64,000 nucleotides of DNA from Sphaerolaimus hirsutus (GCA_964036195.1 OZ038456.1:3844001-3908000), one strand, 5' to 3'; shown: positions 22,770 to 35,155, counted from the first letter of the stretch. The notes: a model not told the origin generated them from the letters alone. A program made the numbers and translations.

Positions 22770-23400
22770 GCGAAAAAAGGCTTGGAAAAATCACAGTCTT
22801 TTGATGTTTCCAGAGATTTTTTAAAAAAATTTTACTGTATGTGCACAACTTTCAAGTGTCAGTGCAAAGAGTATAAATTAACTACCAGCCAAGCACCCAG
22901 TGTAGTCATTACAACACTCCAGCCTGCAGCAAAAACACCAAAAACTCCAGTCTGGCTGAGCCAAGCAGTGCAGCTGTGAAGCAGTGCAATGAAGCAAGAA
23001 AATCTAGAGCTGCTCAGGGAAACTCAGCTTAGTAAATGTGATGCAAGGTGGAAGTGCACAAAATAAGACATATGTAATATGCATAAAATCAGGTTTGGCA
23101 CCTGGCCAGATACTGTTTAGTTGTTTTGTCACCTTGGAGTGTTGATGCTGGTATTGACCCAAAGATTGTGCAAACAGTTGGTCATACTGGATTAATTCAC
23201 CAATGACTGGCAATTGAGCAGTATCTAAGTCTGCCATGAGTACATTGAAACCAGTCTTTCAGTTTCTCTGTGATGGCCGGCATCGCGCATTTCATCCCTG
23301 TGATTTGCATCTGAAATTTCATTTAGCCCATCGTACAGAGCGAGCGCCAACCTAACTGCATGTATAAATCACTTTCACAAATATTTATCAATTAATGAAA

Positions 23401-23453
<53 letters not shown>

Positions 23454-25667
23454 GCAAGATCATTATTAACAATTGCATGGTACACACAAATTTCAGGAAG
23501 ATTGATTTAATTAACAGTAGTACCAAATCCCAGATTCTGTGTTGTTGATAAATTTATGAATTCTGTCATGTTATAAGTACTTTTCAAGATTGGTAATAAC
23601 TTATGGAAACAGGTGACATATGCAGTTGTCACCTGAAACGTCACCACAGTGACGTTTAAAAAATTTTATTTTATTTTATATGAGTCCCAAGTTTTCTACA
23701 ACCCCATCAGTACATGCAGCATAAAATACTGCATGTACACTCTTAATTTTACATTAACCCATCCATCCAGTGTTTTTTAAAGGATTTTGGAGTAAGTTGG
23801 TGAAATCCGTAAACTAGCGATGCCTGGCGACAATTTTGCTACTTTTGGTGTGTACTTTTTTTGACGCGTTGCCTACAGTTTTCAAAAATGTTCTGCAAAT
23901 GTGAACTTTGAAACCTGACTTGCCAAAACCAATATTCACATCATTCGCTATCACTAATTGAAAAATGAAAGTGCAAATTGCACACTTTTGACACAGCGAC
24001 GTGTACAGCGACGCGTCGCCCAGATGAGTTTTCAAAAAGGAACATTGAAAACCAGCTTGTGTGGCCACATTTGTAAAAATTAGGCACAACAAATAGATCA
24101 AATCTCCTGAAGGGGGAATGATTCAAGGGGGGGGGGAATTATTGTTCCTCACTCATCTTACAGGGGGGTTATTCGAGGGGGGGAATTATTCAAGGGGTGA
24201 CTATTCAAGCAAATACGGTAACTTGAGTGATGAAAACCAGAAAATAATTGCACCATTTGAGGGCACAAATTGGAACTCTCAAATAGCGCCAGGGCCGCAG
24301 CAGGTGTGGAAACTCATCATGAAAATTTACCAGTGAAAATGTCTTGAAAACTGAAAATCATTCCATAGAAAAGTTCATGGAATACCCAGCAAAATTGAAA
24401 CATTCCCCATATTTTGTGTTTTACGGAACATTCACATGATCTGCAATAAATTCCGATCATATAATAATAAAAATAAAAATAATAAAAATAATAAACAATA
24501 ATAATAACTCTATACCATGCATATAATTAACCAATACCATGTAAATATATTATAAACAGCCGCATGCTTTACCGTAACTAAAGAGTTTCAGATATTAAAA
24601 ATAAAAATAACAATTTAAGTACCGTATTGGCTTGTTTTGAACCCCCAGTGCTGTATTTTTTCACAACGCTCTCACAGTGGCACTCATTTCGAGCATGGTA
24701 CTCACTCAAATCGAGCATGGTACTGCATTATTTCATACAGATTATCTGGAAAAAGAATAAAGTTAAGGATAAGCGCTTTGTTCTAAGCCAAAGATGTAAT
24801 GCATCTGTTTTATGCAATGCATCTGCATTTCAGTGACTAGTGACTAGACATCAAACAAAAGAAGCAGCACACACTTCCTTCGCTTCTTTTATGTATTCTA
24901 ATTGCCTGATTGTGTTTGCATTTACCTAGGTGTGGGGGCACTCAATTCAACCACGGTACTCTATTGTTTCATAAGGCAGTTACCGTATTTCTTCTAATAG
25001 AAGGGTGGGTCTCCAATAGAAGGGCTTCTCCAATAGAAGGTACACAAAGTGCTGGAATTGTGCCAAATGCATAAAAATGTAAAAGATATCAGCGGACACT
25101 GTGAATAGCATTGAAAAAAACTCTGGGAGACTTATGTTTTAAAAATCTCAGAAAATCTCAGAAAATATAAGATTTTCTGATATTTATATTTTTTCTACGA
25201 TTTTCCAGAGAGATTGAATTATATTTTTTCTTGGTTGAGAAAATCTCTCTATATCTATCCATTTTCACCTTCAAATTCACTAGTTCATGTGCTTTTTTGC
25301 TTTTTTCAGCTATTTTTAACCATATATGTGCTAATATACCTGTTTTTGGCTATTTTTGCACACATTTTAAGTTTCTTCTGTCCTTTTTTGCTGTTCTATA
25401 GCATGAAGGAGCCTATAAAAAGTCTATCTGACATACATTCTCTGTACTCGAGTACTTTCGAAAAGAATACATAAGAGAGAATACTGGTACTTTTTCAGAG
25501 GAAATATAAATGTATTTACTCAGTACTCTAGTATATGCATTTTTGAGTAAACGTGTATGTTGAACAACTATAAAGTTGACTGCACGCTTTGTAAATACAG
25601 TTACCAAAATTTGGTGAAAAAAGTCATCTGATAAATGCTGTGTTGATCTTCACACGTGAAAGTAATG
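22770..25667. other. Gene-free stretch with simple repeats and MITE pieces
   Basis: Contains a TA microsatellite (23406-23450), AATAA-rich DNA (24460-24510), a broken CTCGAATAA-type element ending GCAAATACGGTA near 24120-24220, a CTTCTAATAGAAGGG fragment near 24985-25045, and GTACTCGAGTAC words near 25440-25590 like those in the CAGAGTTG family. No gene is supported. Confidence 0.5.
23406..23450 (+). repeat. (TA)n microsatellite
   Basis: About 22 uninterrupted TA dinucleotides. Confidence 0.95.
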
Positions 25668-25669
25668 TA

Positions 25670-26106
25670 CCGTATTACCTCGAATTATCCCCCCCCTTGA
25701 ATTAACCCCCCCCCCTCGAATTAACCCCCCCTCAAAATCGGCTGGGGAAATAATAAACCCCCCCCTCGAAATACCCCCCCCCTTCGGAACGATGTACGTC
25801 ATGTACATAATAAATACGTCATGTATGCAATGTACATGATGTATATTACTGTTTATCTGTATTGCAGCTACACATGGACATGTTTGTGTAGCTAATCTAC
25901 GTTTTTATGTCCAAATATATCTTGTTTGGACACATTTATTACCTGTTTGCGCATGCAAATGCCTACTTTTTACTACGATCCTTATGAAAATTTCTGACGA
26001 AATAATAAGACCCCCCCTCGAATAAACCCCCCCCTCGAATTAACCCCCCCTCAAATTTTGCTGGCGAAATAATAAACCCCCATGGGGGTATTTCGAGGTA
26101 ATACGG
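25670..26106 (+). mobile_element. CCGTATTACC-type MITE, TA target
   Basis: 437 bp, starts CCGTATTACCTCGAATTATC, ends GAGGTAATACGG, TA flanks. The central part has ATGTACGTCATGTACATAAT words shared with 28899-29329, making these two the closest pair in the window. Confidence 0.85.
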
Positions 26107-26186
26107 TATTCTATAATGAGGTAAATGTACCTAAATTATATTTTTGTTAATTATTTAGATAGTAGGTCCAGGACTTCAGCTCCAAG

Positions 26187-26334
26187 CGCCAAAAGCGCCA
26201 TGGCGCCTTTCTGAACCCCAGCGCCAAGCGCCACTGGCGCCAGAGCAAAATGGCACCAAGTGCCATAAGCAGCATGGCAATTTTTGCTTTGGCGCTAGCG
26301 TCAGGCGCCAGCGCCACGCGCTTTTACATCACTA
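26187..26334 (-). mobile_element. GCGCC-word hAT, right end only
   Basis: GCGCC words end at CGCTTTTACATCACTA. The left part is missing. The element at 26336-28001 inserted at its very tip: the 8-bp duplication atcactag is taken from this terminus. Confidence 0.7.
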
Positions 26335-26335
26335 G

Positions 26336-28001
26336 CAGGGTTGGCAAAATCTCAGAAAAAATAAAAATAAAATAAAAATAAAATGGAAAATTGAAGAATA
26401 AAACAAAATAAAATAAAATGGAAAATTAATAAAATAAAAAATACAATTTTACTAAAATTCGAATTTTTGTACAATTTAAGTAAAATTTTACAAAAACTCT
26501 AGTGTCTGTAAAATTCTAAAAAAGTTTTCTATCCTGTTGCTTAAAATTCTAGATGCCAATTTACAAAACTGGTGCCTTGTTGTTGGTTTCCCTGTTGTGA
26601 TTGAAAAATATTTTTGCTCAAACTTGCAAATTTTCACATCTTTTAATTTATTTTCACCTTAATTTTTTTTGCGATTTTTTTCACCATTCTCTTCATTCCA
26701 TACCTTGAAAAAGCATATATATCGAACCCACAAGCCCCCCACCACCCAAAAATAACAAATTGTTTGTCATTTTCCCTCGGGAAGAGCAATTAGCTACATA
26801 TCTATCTGGCCCCTGTGAGCAGGGTTGGCAAAAGCTCTGAAAAAAAAAATAAATAAAAAAATAAAATGGAAAATTGAAGAATAAAATAAAATAAAATAAA
26901 ATGGAAAATTAACAGAATAAAAATACAATTTTATGAAAATTTGAATTTTGTTCAAATTTTGGTAAAATTGTACAAAAATTTGAGTGTCTGTAAAATTCTG
27001 AAAAAGTTTTCTATCCTGTTGCTTAAGATTCTAGATGCCAATTTACAGAACTGGTGCCTTGTTGTTGCTTTCCTTGTTGTGATTGAAAAATATTTTTGCT
27101 CAAAATTGCAAATTTTCACATCTTTTAATATATTTTCACCTTAAAAATCACTAATCAATGCAATTTTTTCACTATTTTTTTTATTCCATACCTTGAAAAA
27201 GCGTATATATTGAACCAGCAAGCCCCCATCCCAAAAATAACAAATTGTTAGTTATTTTCTCTTGTGAGGAGCAATTAGCTATTTACATATCTATCTATCT
27301 CCAGTGAGGGTCAAAATTCAAGATACCTATGTGGCAACACGTGTCACAAGTAGGGTTCAAAAATCCTGTTTGAACCCTAATCCCAAACCCTGAAAATTTT
27401 TACTAAATCCCAATTCCGATCCCTGAAAATTTGACAACTTTTTTTAACTAACATTTTTGCACTAAGAAATGTGACCAGGAACCTTCAATGTACAATCTAT
27501 GACACTTTTCTGGCATTTGTGTGTGTGTGTGTTTTAGACCTATTTTTGCAGTAAATTGGAGAAAATTGTTCAATATGAGAACTTTTTCAATGATCCCGAT
27601 CCCGAAAAAATGCCAATCCCGGACCCTATCCCGATCCCGAGACACCAATCCCGATCCCGATCCTGAAATCTCAAAATATCAATCCCGATCCGGATCCCGA
27701 AAGCCCAATCCCGATCCCGATCCCAGTCCCAAAATTTCAAAAAGCCAATCCCGATCCCGATCCCGAAAAGTCAGTCTCGTTTGAACCCTAGTCACAAGTC
27801 TACATTAATTTTTTTGTTGTAAAAATATTGTAAAATATTTGTAAAATTTTTGTAAAATGGTTTCATTTTATTTTATTAGTGACATTTCAGAATAAAATAA
27901 AATAAAACAAAATGAAACATGAATAAAATAAAAATAAAATACAATTTGAATAAAAATAAATGACAATTTTAGTAAAAAGAATATTACTAAAACCAACCAT
28001 G
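26336..28001 (+). mobile_element. CAGGGTTGGCAAA hAT-like element, TSD atcactag
   Basis: 1666 bp, starts CAGGGTTGGCAAA and ends AAAACCAACCATG, flanked by atcactag at 26328-26335 and 28002-28009. Inside, a unit of about 370 bp beginning GCAGGGTTGGCAAA occurs twice in direct orientation (from 26336 and from 26821). AAATAAAATGGAAAATTG words are at each end. It hosts the nested element 27351-27790. No coding capacity. Confidence 0.8.
27351..27790 (+). mobile_element. GATCCC-word hAT element, TSD gtcacaag
   Basis: 440 bp, from TAGGGTTCAAAAATCC to TTTGAACCCTA, flanked by gtcacaag on both sides. CCCGATCCCGA words fill 27595-27775 and CCCTGAAAATTTTTA-type words the left end. Start fits TARNG. Confidence 0.85.
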
Positions 28002-28384
28002 ATCACTAGTCATAAGTTTCATTGGACCAACGCTTACAGATCAGTCAGAGTGGGCAAAATACCTAAAATAAGTGCCTACTTGTAAAGATCATAAAATACA
28101 AAATTTATAGGCAAATGTTAATACAACGGAAAAATTATGGCTGCTCAGAACATCAACATTAGTAAAAGCTGTCACCACCATCAATTCGGACAAAAGCTCT
28201 GAGACATCAGTTGACCCAATTGTCCTTTTCCACCATTGAAAAACGCTTTGTGCACTGTCAAACGTGATGCGATGATGTACTGGGCCCTCGAGTGACCAGT
28301 GGTCACACATGTGTGAATTGCCGCCGCTAATAAATGCGGTAGATTTTTGAGGATGGGTTGTCTTGTGCTGGCATTTATATTATT

Positions 28385-28540
28385 CGACCAAGGCTCATTC
28401 CGAATGTATACCCGCCCCGAATGGAAGCATACCCGCTCCGAAGGTAAGCCCGGCCCGAAGGTAACTGATGCTACCTTCGGGCCGGGCTTACCTTCGGAGC
28501 GGGTATACATTCGGACCGGGTATTCATTCGGGCCGGGTTG
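28385..28540 (+). repeat. Near-perfect hairpin with CCGAAGGTA / CCGAATG words
   Basis: Arms of about 75 bp surround an 8-base loop near 28464-28471. Words such as CCGAATGTATACCCGCC and CCGAAGGTAAGCCCGG read outward on the left and in reverse on the right. A second copy with the same outer flank (GACCAAGGCTCAT) is at 38354-38540. Confidence 0.85.
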
Positions 28541-28849
28541 GAGATTAGTGGGGGGGCACGACTGGCGGCGCATGTGCACCCATCGGCGCGGTGCGGCAAA
28601 CACAAAGGGCAAATAACAATACAAATGAGGCCCAACAATGCATGGCTCTTTATATTTTGCCGCCAAGACCGCAACCGATGTTTGATGTGTGATGAGTGAC
28701 CCCCCCACGGTTCGGCATGCGATTCGGTTGTCTTTTCGAGCAACATTTCTGCAACATGATCTGCCGACATTTAATCGAACAGAAAACGACATCTTGGAAA
28801 ACGATCTGCCATTGAAACGAAAACGATCTGTGAAAACATTTTGGGGTAT

Positions 28850-29725
28850 CTTTACTCCTCATTTTGGGTATAATTTTCATCTGCTAGTTTTCAACATACC
28901 GTATTACCTCGAATTATCCCCCCCTTGAATTAACCCCCCCCCCTCGAATTAACCCCCCCACAAAATGGGCTGGGGAAATAATAAACCCCCCCTCGAAATA
29001 CCCCCCCCTTCGGAATGATGTACGTCATGTACATAATAAATACGTCATGTACGCAATGTACATGATGTATATTACTGTTAATTTGCATTGCAGCTACACC
29101 TAGAGTAGTTTGTGTAGGTATCTACGTTTTTATGTCCAAATATATCCTGTTTGGACACATTTATTACCGATTTTGGGTACGCAAATGCCTACTATTTACT
29201 ACGATCCTTACGAAAATTTCTGACGAAATAATAAACCCCCCTCGAATAAACCCCCCCCTCGAACTTACCCCCTCAAATTTTGCTGGCGAAATAATAAACC
29301 CCCATGGGGGGTATTTCGAGGTAATACGGTATTCGTGAAAACGACATGAAACTAGCAGCTGAAATAAAAACCCGAAATTGAAATCTGGTACAAAATTTCA
29401 ATTTCGGGTTTCAATTTCAACTGCTAGTTCCATGTTGTTTTCACAAAAATGATGAAAACTAGCAGATGAAAATGATACCCGAAATGAGTTGAAATTCAAT
29501 TTCGGGTATCATGTTCAACTGCTAGTTTTCAACATTTTTGTGAAAACAACATGAAACTAGCAGTTGAAATTAAAACCCGAAATTGAAATCTGGTACAAAA
29601 TTTCAATTTCGGGTTTTAATTTCAACTGCTAGTTTCATGTCGTTTTCACGAATACGTTGAAAATTAGCAGTTGAACATGATACCCGAAATTGAATTTCAA
29701 CTCATTTCGGGTATCATTTTGTATT
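28850..29725. repeat. Nested palindrome array of AACTGCTAGTTTTCA words, split by a MITE
   Basis: Blocks such as TTCAACTGCTAGTT, TGATACCCGAAATG and AAAACCCGAAATTGAAAT alternate with their inverses over 29335-29725, giving hairpins within hairpins. The left edge (CATCTGCTAGTTTTCAACA) lies before the MITE at 28899-29329, which therefore inserted into the array. Confidence 0.8.
28899..29329 (+). mobile_element. CCGTATTACC-type MITE, TA target
   Basis: 431 bp, same layout as 25670-26106, flanked by TA. It interrupts the palindrome array around it. Confidence 0.85.
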
Positions 29726-29752
29726 GTTATTTATTGTATTGTTATTTCGCAG

Positions 29753-29938
29753 GTGGATATTGGGGTCCCACACAAACTGATTGAAGAAGCGAATAAGAAT
29801 AGCTACACCTATATTATAATTGACAACCAGTCAAAATTCTGCATATTTTTGACGGCCCAGAAAATTTTATACCGATTGAAACTTCATTTGAGCCCGCCCA
29901 CAAAGAATATCATGGCAGACGAAACTGTGAACGTTTGA
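29753..29938 (+). CDS. Possible terminal exon, unknown protein
   Basis: After a T-rich tract and acceptor TTATTTCGCAG an open frame (phase 0) reads VDIGVPHKLIEEANKNSYTY, then IIIDNQSKFCIFLTAQKIL, ending ADETVNV and TGA. Composition is protein-like, it is unique in the window, and the acceptor is good. It lies between the end of kelch copy A and the PAN exon of copy B, so it could be the last exon of the copy A gene or of an unrelated one. I do not recognise the domain. Confidence 0.4.
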   Translation: MDIGVPHKLIEEANKNSYTYIIIDNQSKFCIFLTAQKILYRLKLHLSPPTKNIMADETVNV

Positions 29939-30204
29939 GTGGAAAATTATTTATTTTAAATTTTAAATTAAATTTTGATTAGGTATTTATCAGCCGTGCA
30001 GTGTCACATTATCAACTTTAAAATATCCGTGGGCAGCAAGTAGATAAACGAGTTCATGGCAGCACCAAACGATTCCTGACAACGAATTGCTTGGCAACGG
30101 TTGGGCGATGTATTAGACCCATAAATTGCACGCAAGGACATCAATACAGAGTTGTTGAAAGTACTGAAGTTTTTTTCAAAGTTAACGTAAAAGTGAAGTA
30201 TCTA

Positions 30205-30541
30205 CCGTATTTCCTCGAAATACACCCCCCCCTCGAAATACCCCCCCCCTCGTTTGACCCCCCCCCCCCCTCCTCTCGGGACCACTATGAAACAATCACC
30301 CCCCCTCGAAATACCCCCCCCCAAATTGAGTGTAAATGGAACGTACATGACAATAACTGTAGTTTGTGTTCTGTGTACTGCAGAACACAAACTACAGTTA
30401 TTGTCATGTACGTTCCCTTTACACTCAATTTGGGGGGGGGTATTTCGAGGGGGGGGTGATTGTTTCATAGTGGTCTCGAGAGGGGGGGGGTCAAACGAGG
30501 GGGGGGTATTTCAAGGGGGGGGGTATTTCGAGGAAATACGG
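30205..30541. mobile_element. CCGTATTTCC-type MITE, almost complete palindrome
   Basis: 337 bp flanked by TA. The whole element folds on itself around GTGTACTGCAGAACAC near 30383. It lacks the central unique part found in 9343-9792 and 60015-60468, so it is a foldback derivative of that subfamily. Confidence 0.85.
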
Positions 30542-31817
30542 TATTCATTTACTCACATTGTGTTTAGCATTCAAAAAAAATCACCAATTTTTGGAAAATA
30601 TATCACTCCAAATTTAGAAAAAATATAAATATATATAAATCACTCTAGGTCTCAAGAAAATATAATTAAATTACTGAAAAAATAACTCTAAGCTGGAAAA
30701 AAATTACAAAAAATCACTTGTCCTGTAGTTCATTTTCAAGCGATATTCTGGGCTTTGCAAGCAATAAAATGTACTTTAATAACCCACAGTCATTTTTTTC
30801 ATTCCACAATATTTATACAATATTTTACAAGTGAAAACATCAAGCAAATATCATAACAGTAAAATTCAACCTAAATACAACCTCAATGACAACTTAAAAC
30901 ACATTTTGCTCTGTAAACATTTGTACTCAACCTGAAGCACCTGGTTGTCGCAATGGACATTTGGCTAAATAGATGCTCAGCACTTGCAGCAGTGCCAGGT
31001 ATGCTGAGCAAGTTTTAGTCAATGCAACTAAAATATTTCATCCAATTCAATTTAATATGCTTGTAATTTTTTATTTTCAAACAGCAAAACTGAAAGCAGG
31101 CGCACAGCCTTCAGGAGTTTTCATCCACTCCAGAATTTGTTGTCTCACATTCCAGACATCAAGTAAACCATGTCAGCGAGCACTGATTTCAGGCTTTCAA
31201 AAATTTTACAATAAAATTTACTGTTGGTCATATTCATAGCAAAAACTGATTGCCATACCATCGTCCAGGTTTTGTGTATTAGGTGCAACAGTTTTGGCAA
31301 AAAAATTGCACAATCAATACAAAAAAATGTATTGGATAATTTTTTCTTGCCTTTTTCACATGCTGTGTGGGCAGCCATTAAATAAAGCATAAAATTCATA
31401 GGATGACATAAATAAAAATTACTAAAACAGTTTACATCTTTGTCACACACAAAATGGAAACTAAGTGTTGGTGATATCAGCATTTGTCATCATTTGAGTT
31501 TTCACTGGCAAAAATGGATCTGTGAAGGTGTGGAAGCAGGCTGGATGTGCGTGAAGGGGCGCGCTTCCACACGCTTCCACACAATTTCACTCGCTTCCAC
31601 CAAAATCATGCAAAATCTTGGTGAAGTGTGTCTTCCACCTGCTTCACCAAGCTTTGCCACACACATCCAAAAATGTGGAAGACTCTTCATGGTGCTAGTG
31701 CTTCCACATGATTCCCCTATGTATACATTTGTGTGTGAGTGCCAAATTAATAAGCGTGAAATGTCTTTACACTGATTTTTGTGATGTGTGTGGAAGCTCC
31801 AGCATTCTTGGTGAATC
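30542..31817. other. Gene-free stretch, then GTGGAAGC-word region
   Basis: 30542-31490 has AT-rich DNA and no supported gene. 31495-31810 repeats CTTCCACA/TGTGGAAG words in both orientations, the same kind of word array seen next to hAT termini, but no matching terminal repeats were found. Confidence 0.4.
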
Positions 31818-31825
31818 GTCAGGAA

Positions 31826-33816
31826 TAGTGATGGAAAAAGCGCCAGGCTTTTAGTGCCAAGCGCCAAAAGCGCCATGGCGCTTTTCAGGACCTGGGCGCC
31901 AAGCGCCAATAGCGCCAGAGCGCTTTAGCGCCAAGCGCCAAAAGTGCCATGGCGCTTTTCTGGACCACGACGCCAAGCGCCAATGGCGCCAGGAGGCAAT
32001 GGCGCCAGGAGGCAATGGCGCCAAGCGCCAATGGCGCCAGCGCCAAAGCAATTTCGCTTCCTTATGATGCACACGCAGTTCATAGGGTCGGAAATGTATT
32101 CCTTACAATTGCTTTGTGTGAGCTATCAATATCACTTTCCAAAACATACTACCATACTTCTTCTAATAGAAGGGCGCCCTTCTATTTTGTCAACTTTTTA
32201 CATACCCTTTTTTTGGAGACACCCTTCTATTGGCGACCTGCCCTTCTATTAGAAAAAATATGTAAGCAAGATCCGAATTGCTACCAAAAAAGTCTTAGGG
32301 AGGAAAAACGTTTTTCAATGAGTTATTTATAAAAAAGCTGTGTTAAAAAAATGGTATTGAGCCTCCATACCAGAGTTGTTAAAATACCGGTATTTTTGGA
32401 AAGCGTAAGCGTAAGCGTAAATACACTTTCCAAATGTTGAGTATGGATACTGTAAGCGTAAGGTATTTTTAAAATACCTAGGAAAGCGTAAAAAAAGCGT
32501 AAGGGTAAAAATTTTTTTAGGAAGTGCTCTTGCTGTGGAGCATAGGAAAACACACTTGTCTAGGGACAGGGAGATTGGGGGTTACCCACAAAATGCTCCA
32601 GCTATCTATTTACTCCAGAGGTTGCTCAGCTATCGGTCCTGAGGCGCAACGATCTATCGATCTCCAACTCCCCAAAAATGTTTCAGCCATTTGGGTATCC
32701 TACATTTGGCTCTATCGAATTTGCTGACTTTATCGAGTTTGCTTTCGTTGCCAACTTCTGGCATAAGTATAAGCTGAGCAGCATGTGTTTACCTAGTGTA
32801 ACTAGCATCGCCATACTATAACGCGGCTGAAAATATAGTGTACAAACCAATTATAATTTTAAACACTGAAATTTTTGTCCAAAATGCATCGGAATCATTT
32901 TCTGATTTTGCTGCACACCAATTCAGCGACTTTTCCAATCTTACACGTTCTCTTTCACTTTATATTTTGTAATTTTACATGTTCTCAAATAGGTGTAAAA
33001 CTGGGCCGTTTGAAATTTTTTACGCTTTTAGTACCCGGGTATTTCGGCCAGGAAAGCGTAAAAAAGCGTACAGGTATTTTACGAAAGCGTAAGCGTAAGC
33101 ATAAGTATAAATACCCATTTACCCGGGTATTTCGGGTAAGCGTAAATACGCTTTCGCAACTCTGCTCCATACCTCCATGATTGTTTCAGAGTGAGATTAT
33201 GAAACAAGGGGGTATTTCGAGGGGGGCTAATAAATTCATAGTGGTCATTTTGAGGGGGAGCATTTTGAGGAAATACGGTATGCAGGTATGTCAGTCAAGT
33301 GGCAGTACAAGTTGTTATTTATGGCTGTGGAACCATGGGATAGCATTATAAAAGGAGATAGGTAGGTAGGTGCTATGGAGATTTCTGTCAGGAATATCAG
33401 TTTTTGTTTTGACTCGTTACGTAAATACCTATATCGTTTCTTGCCAAATATCTGTCACCGCAAGAGAGGTTTGGCATGTAGTAGTGCTTAGGTAATAAGA
33501 CTTTAAGATAGAAGACAGCACATCGAAAACATAGAAGTGACACCACATGCGTGACATACCTGATGTGTACCGTGCGCATTTTCCATTGTCTGGTGGTGGC
33601 GCTTTTTTGGCGCTTTTTTAAATGCTAGCGCCAAGCGCCAATAGCGCCACAGCGTTCTAGCGCCAAGCGCCAAAAGCGCCATGGCGCTTTTGAGACTAGC
33701 GGCGCCAAGCTCCAATGGCGCCACAGCAAAATGGCGCCAAGCGCCAAAAGCGCCATGGCGCTTTTTGCTTTGGCGCTAGCGCCAGGCGCCAGCGCCATGG
33801 CGCTTTTCCATCACTA
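31826..33816 (+). mobile_element. GCGCC-word hAT element, TSD gtcaggaa
   Basis: Starts TAGTGATGGAAAAAGCGCC and ends GGCGCTTTTCCATCACTA, flanked by gtcaggaa at 31818-31825 and 33817-33824. GCGCC arrays are at 31845-32050 and 33597-33800. Hosts the CAGAGTTG element 32371-33164, a CTTCTAATAGAAGGG palindrome at about 32151-32262, and a CCGTATTTCC half-element at 33206-33281. Confidence 0.85.
32371..33164 (+). mobile_element. GTAAGC-word CAGAGTTG hAT element, TSD ctccatac
   Basis: 794 bp, starts CAGAGTTGTTAAAATACCGG, ends TCGCAACTCTG, flanked by ctccatac on both sides. Words GTAAGCGTAAGCGTAAATAC and TACCCGGGTATTTCGG lie at the two ends. Close in sequence to 60795-63018. Confidence 0.85.
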
Positions 33817-34355
33817 GTCAGGAAGTGTTTGCATGAAAACACTTCATGACATATCACCAATCATCCACACAACTATTTTTTGCTGTGTTTCACATTGGGT
33901 AATCACAAGGGCAAACTAGTGACTTGCCAACACCACCTGACAAAAATTCATGCCATTTGTGAAAACTGACCATATAGAGCATTCAATAGTGGAAAACTGG
34001 ATAATCTCATCATTTTTGGCCATTTCAGTTTTCAAAAAATTCATACTGAAAGTGTAGGCACAATATCTTAACTCAAAAATGCTCTACATGAACCGAAAGA
34101 TTTTCAGGAGAAAATCACTTGTGAAATTCTCTCGCACAGATTACATGTTTTAGTCATAAAGTACAATCATTAAACCATAATGTATTTGGTATGAGTGATT
34201 TTCTCAGTGTTTTTTTCAAATTAAAAAATATATATAAATATATCACTCAGAATTTGAAAAAAAATATAAATATATATAAATCACAGGTTATTTTTTTTTT
34301 GTGATTTTCGAAAATATAAATCACGGGTTATTTTTCAAATGCTAATTGTGTTCAG

Positions 34356-34613
34356 ATGTTGCTCAAATGGACAAGTTCATTGGCATTTACCAAGACACGG
34401 CCATTGTCCCGGGGATATCAACCCTAATGACAACATGGAGCATAGTGCAGCAGTGTGTCTTTGAATGTTTCAAAATGGATACCTGCTTCTTTGTGTCCCA
34501 CAATTCTGACAATAACGCATGCAAACTGTATGCGAGATTTGCATTACACCTGAAACCCAGTCTGTCCGTGGAGGCCAAAACGACAGTGTACTCCAAGTAC
34601 GGTTATGACACTG
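34356..34613 (+). CDS. PAN/Apple domain exon, copy B
   Basis: 258 nt, phase 1-1, acceptor AATTGTGTTCAG, donor ACTG|GTGAGC. It encodes a PAN/Apple-like module with cysteines in QQCVFECFKMDTCFFVSHNS and NNACKLYARFALHL. The C-x3-C-x4-DTCFFVSHN pattern is typical of the central helix and strand of this fold, which binds carbohydrate or protein ligands outside the cell. Symmetric phase marks it as a shuffled module. The joint to the next exon reads YDTDTCKV. Confidence 0.75.
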
Positions 34614-34744
34614 GTGAGCAATATTGAATCTACCAGTGATGTGAGGGTGCCATGGCAGCTGTGGCTCTGTCTACATACTTGCTTTGGTGCCACTCGCCTT
34701 ATGCATTTAAAAGAACCTCCTATGTCACTAAAAAGTTGACCATA

Positions 34745-34979
34745 TTTGCCTCAATAGTTCCTCCTTGAACAATTCCCCCTCTCAAATAATTTCTCCCTGA
34801 AAGATGAGTGAGGAGTGTTGATAAAGCGTGACATGAAATGAGTAATAGAAAAATGCTTTAAAGTTTTGATGAAATTATAATCTCCCCCCTTTATTAATTC
34901 CCCCTTGAAAAGTTCCCCACTCAAAAAGTCTGATGATATAATGATTCACCATAAGGGGATAATTCAAGCAAATGCAGTA
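34745..34979 (+). mobile_element. Degraded CTCAATAG/TTCAAGC MITE
   Basis: Left CATATTTGCCTCAATAGTTC and right GGGATAATTCAAGCAAATGC are imperfect inverses of the CCGTATTTGC type. It fills most of the 396-nt intron between the PAN and CCP exons. Confidence 0.5.
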
Positions 34980-35009
34980 TCTAGGTTGATGGCAGAATTG
35001 GACACTCAG

Positions 35010-35155
35010 ACACGTGCAAAGTGCATGAGGAATCCCAGCTGAATGGCGGTGCCATCAAATACACGGGTCCATTGGTCACTGCGCGCTGGGCAGCACTGGG
35101 CACCACAGCTGTGTTCGAATGTCCACAGAACTTTTCATTGAAAAACACATCAGAG
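35010..35155 (+). CDS. CCP/sushi domain, first half, copy B
   Basis: 146 nt, acceptor GACACTCAG, donor TCAGAG|GTAATA. It encodes TCKVHEESQLNGGAIKYTGP and TTAVFECPQNFSLKNTSE: first cysteine, NG, then FEC with the second cysteine of a CCP module. Start phase 1, end phase 0. The second half is supplied by 35961-36012 and 37060-37107. Confidence 0.65.

Noticed and set aside
28181-28792. 203-residue frame on the minus strand
   Set aside because: A large part overlaps the hairpin of CCGAAGGTA words; the remainder shows no domain and no supporting exon structure.
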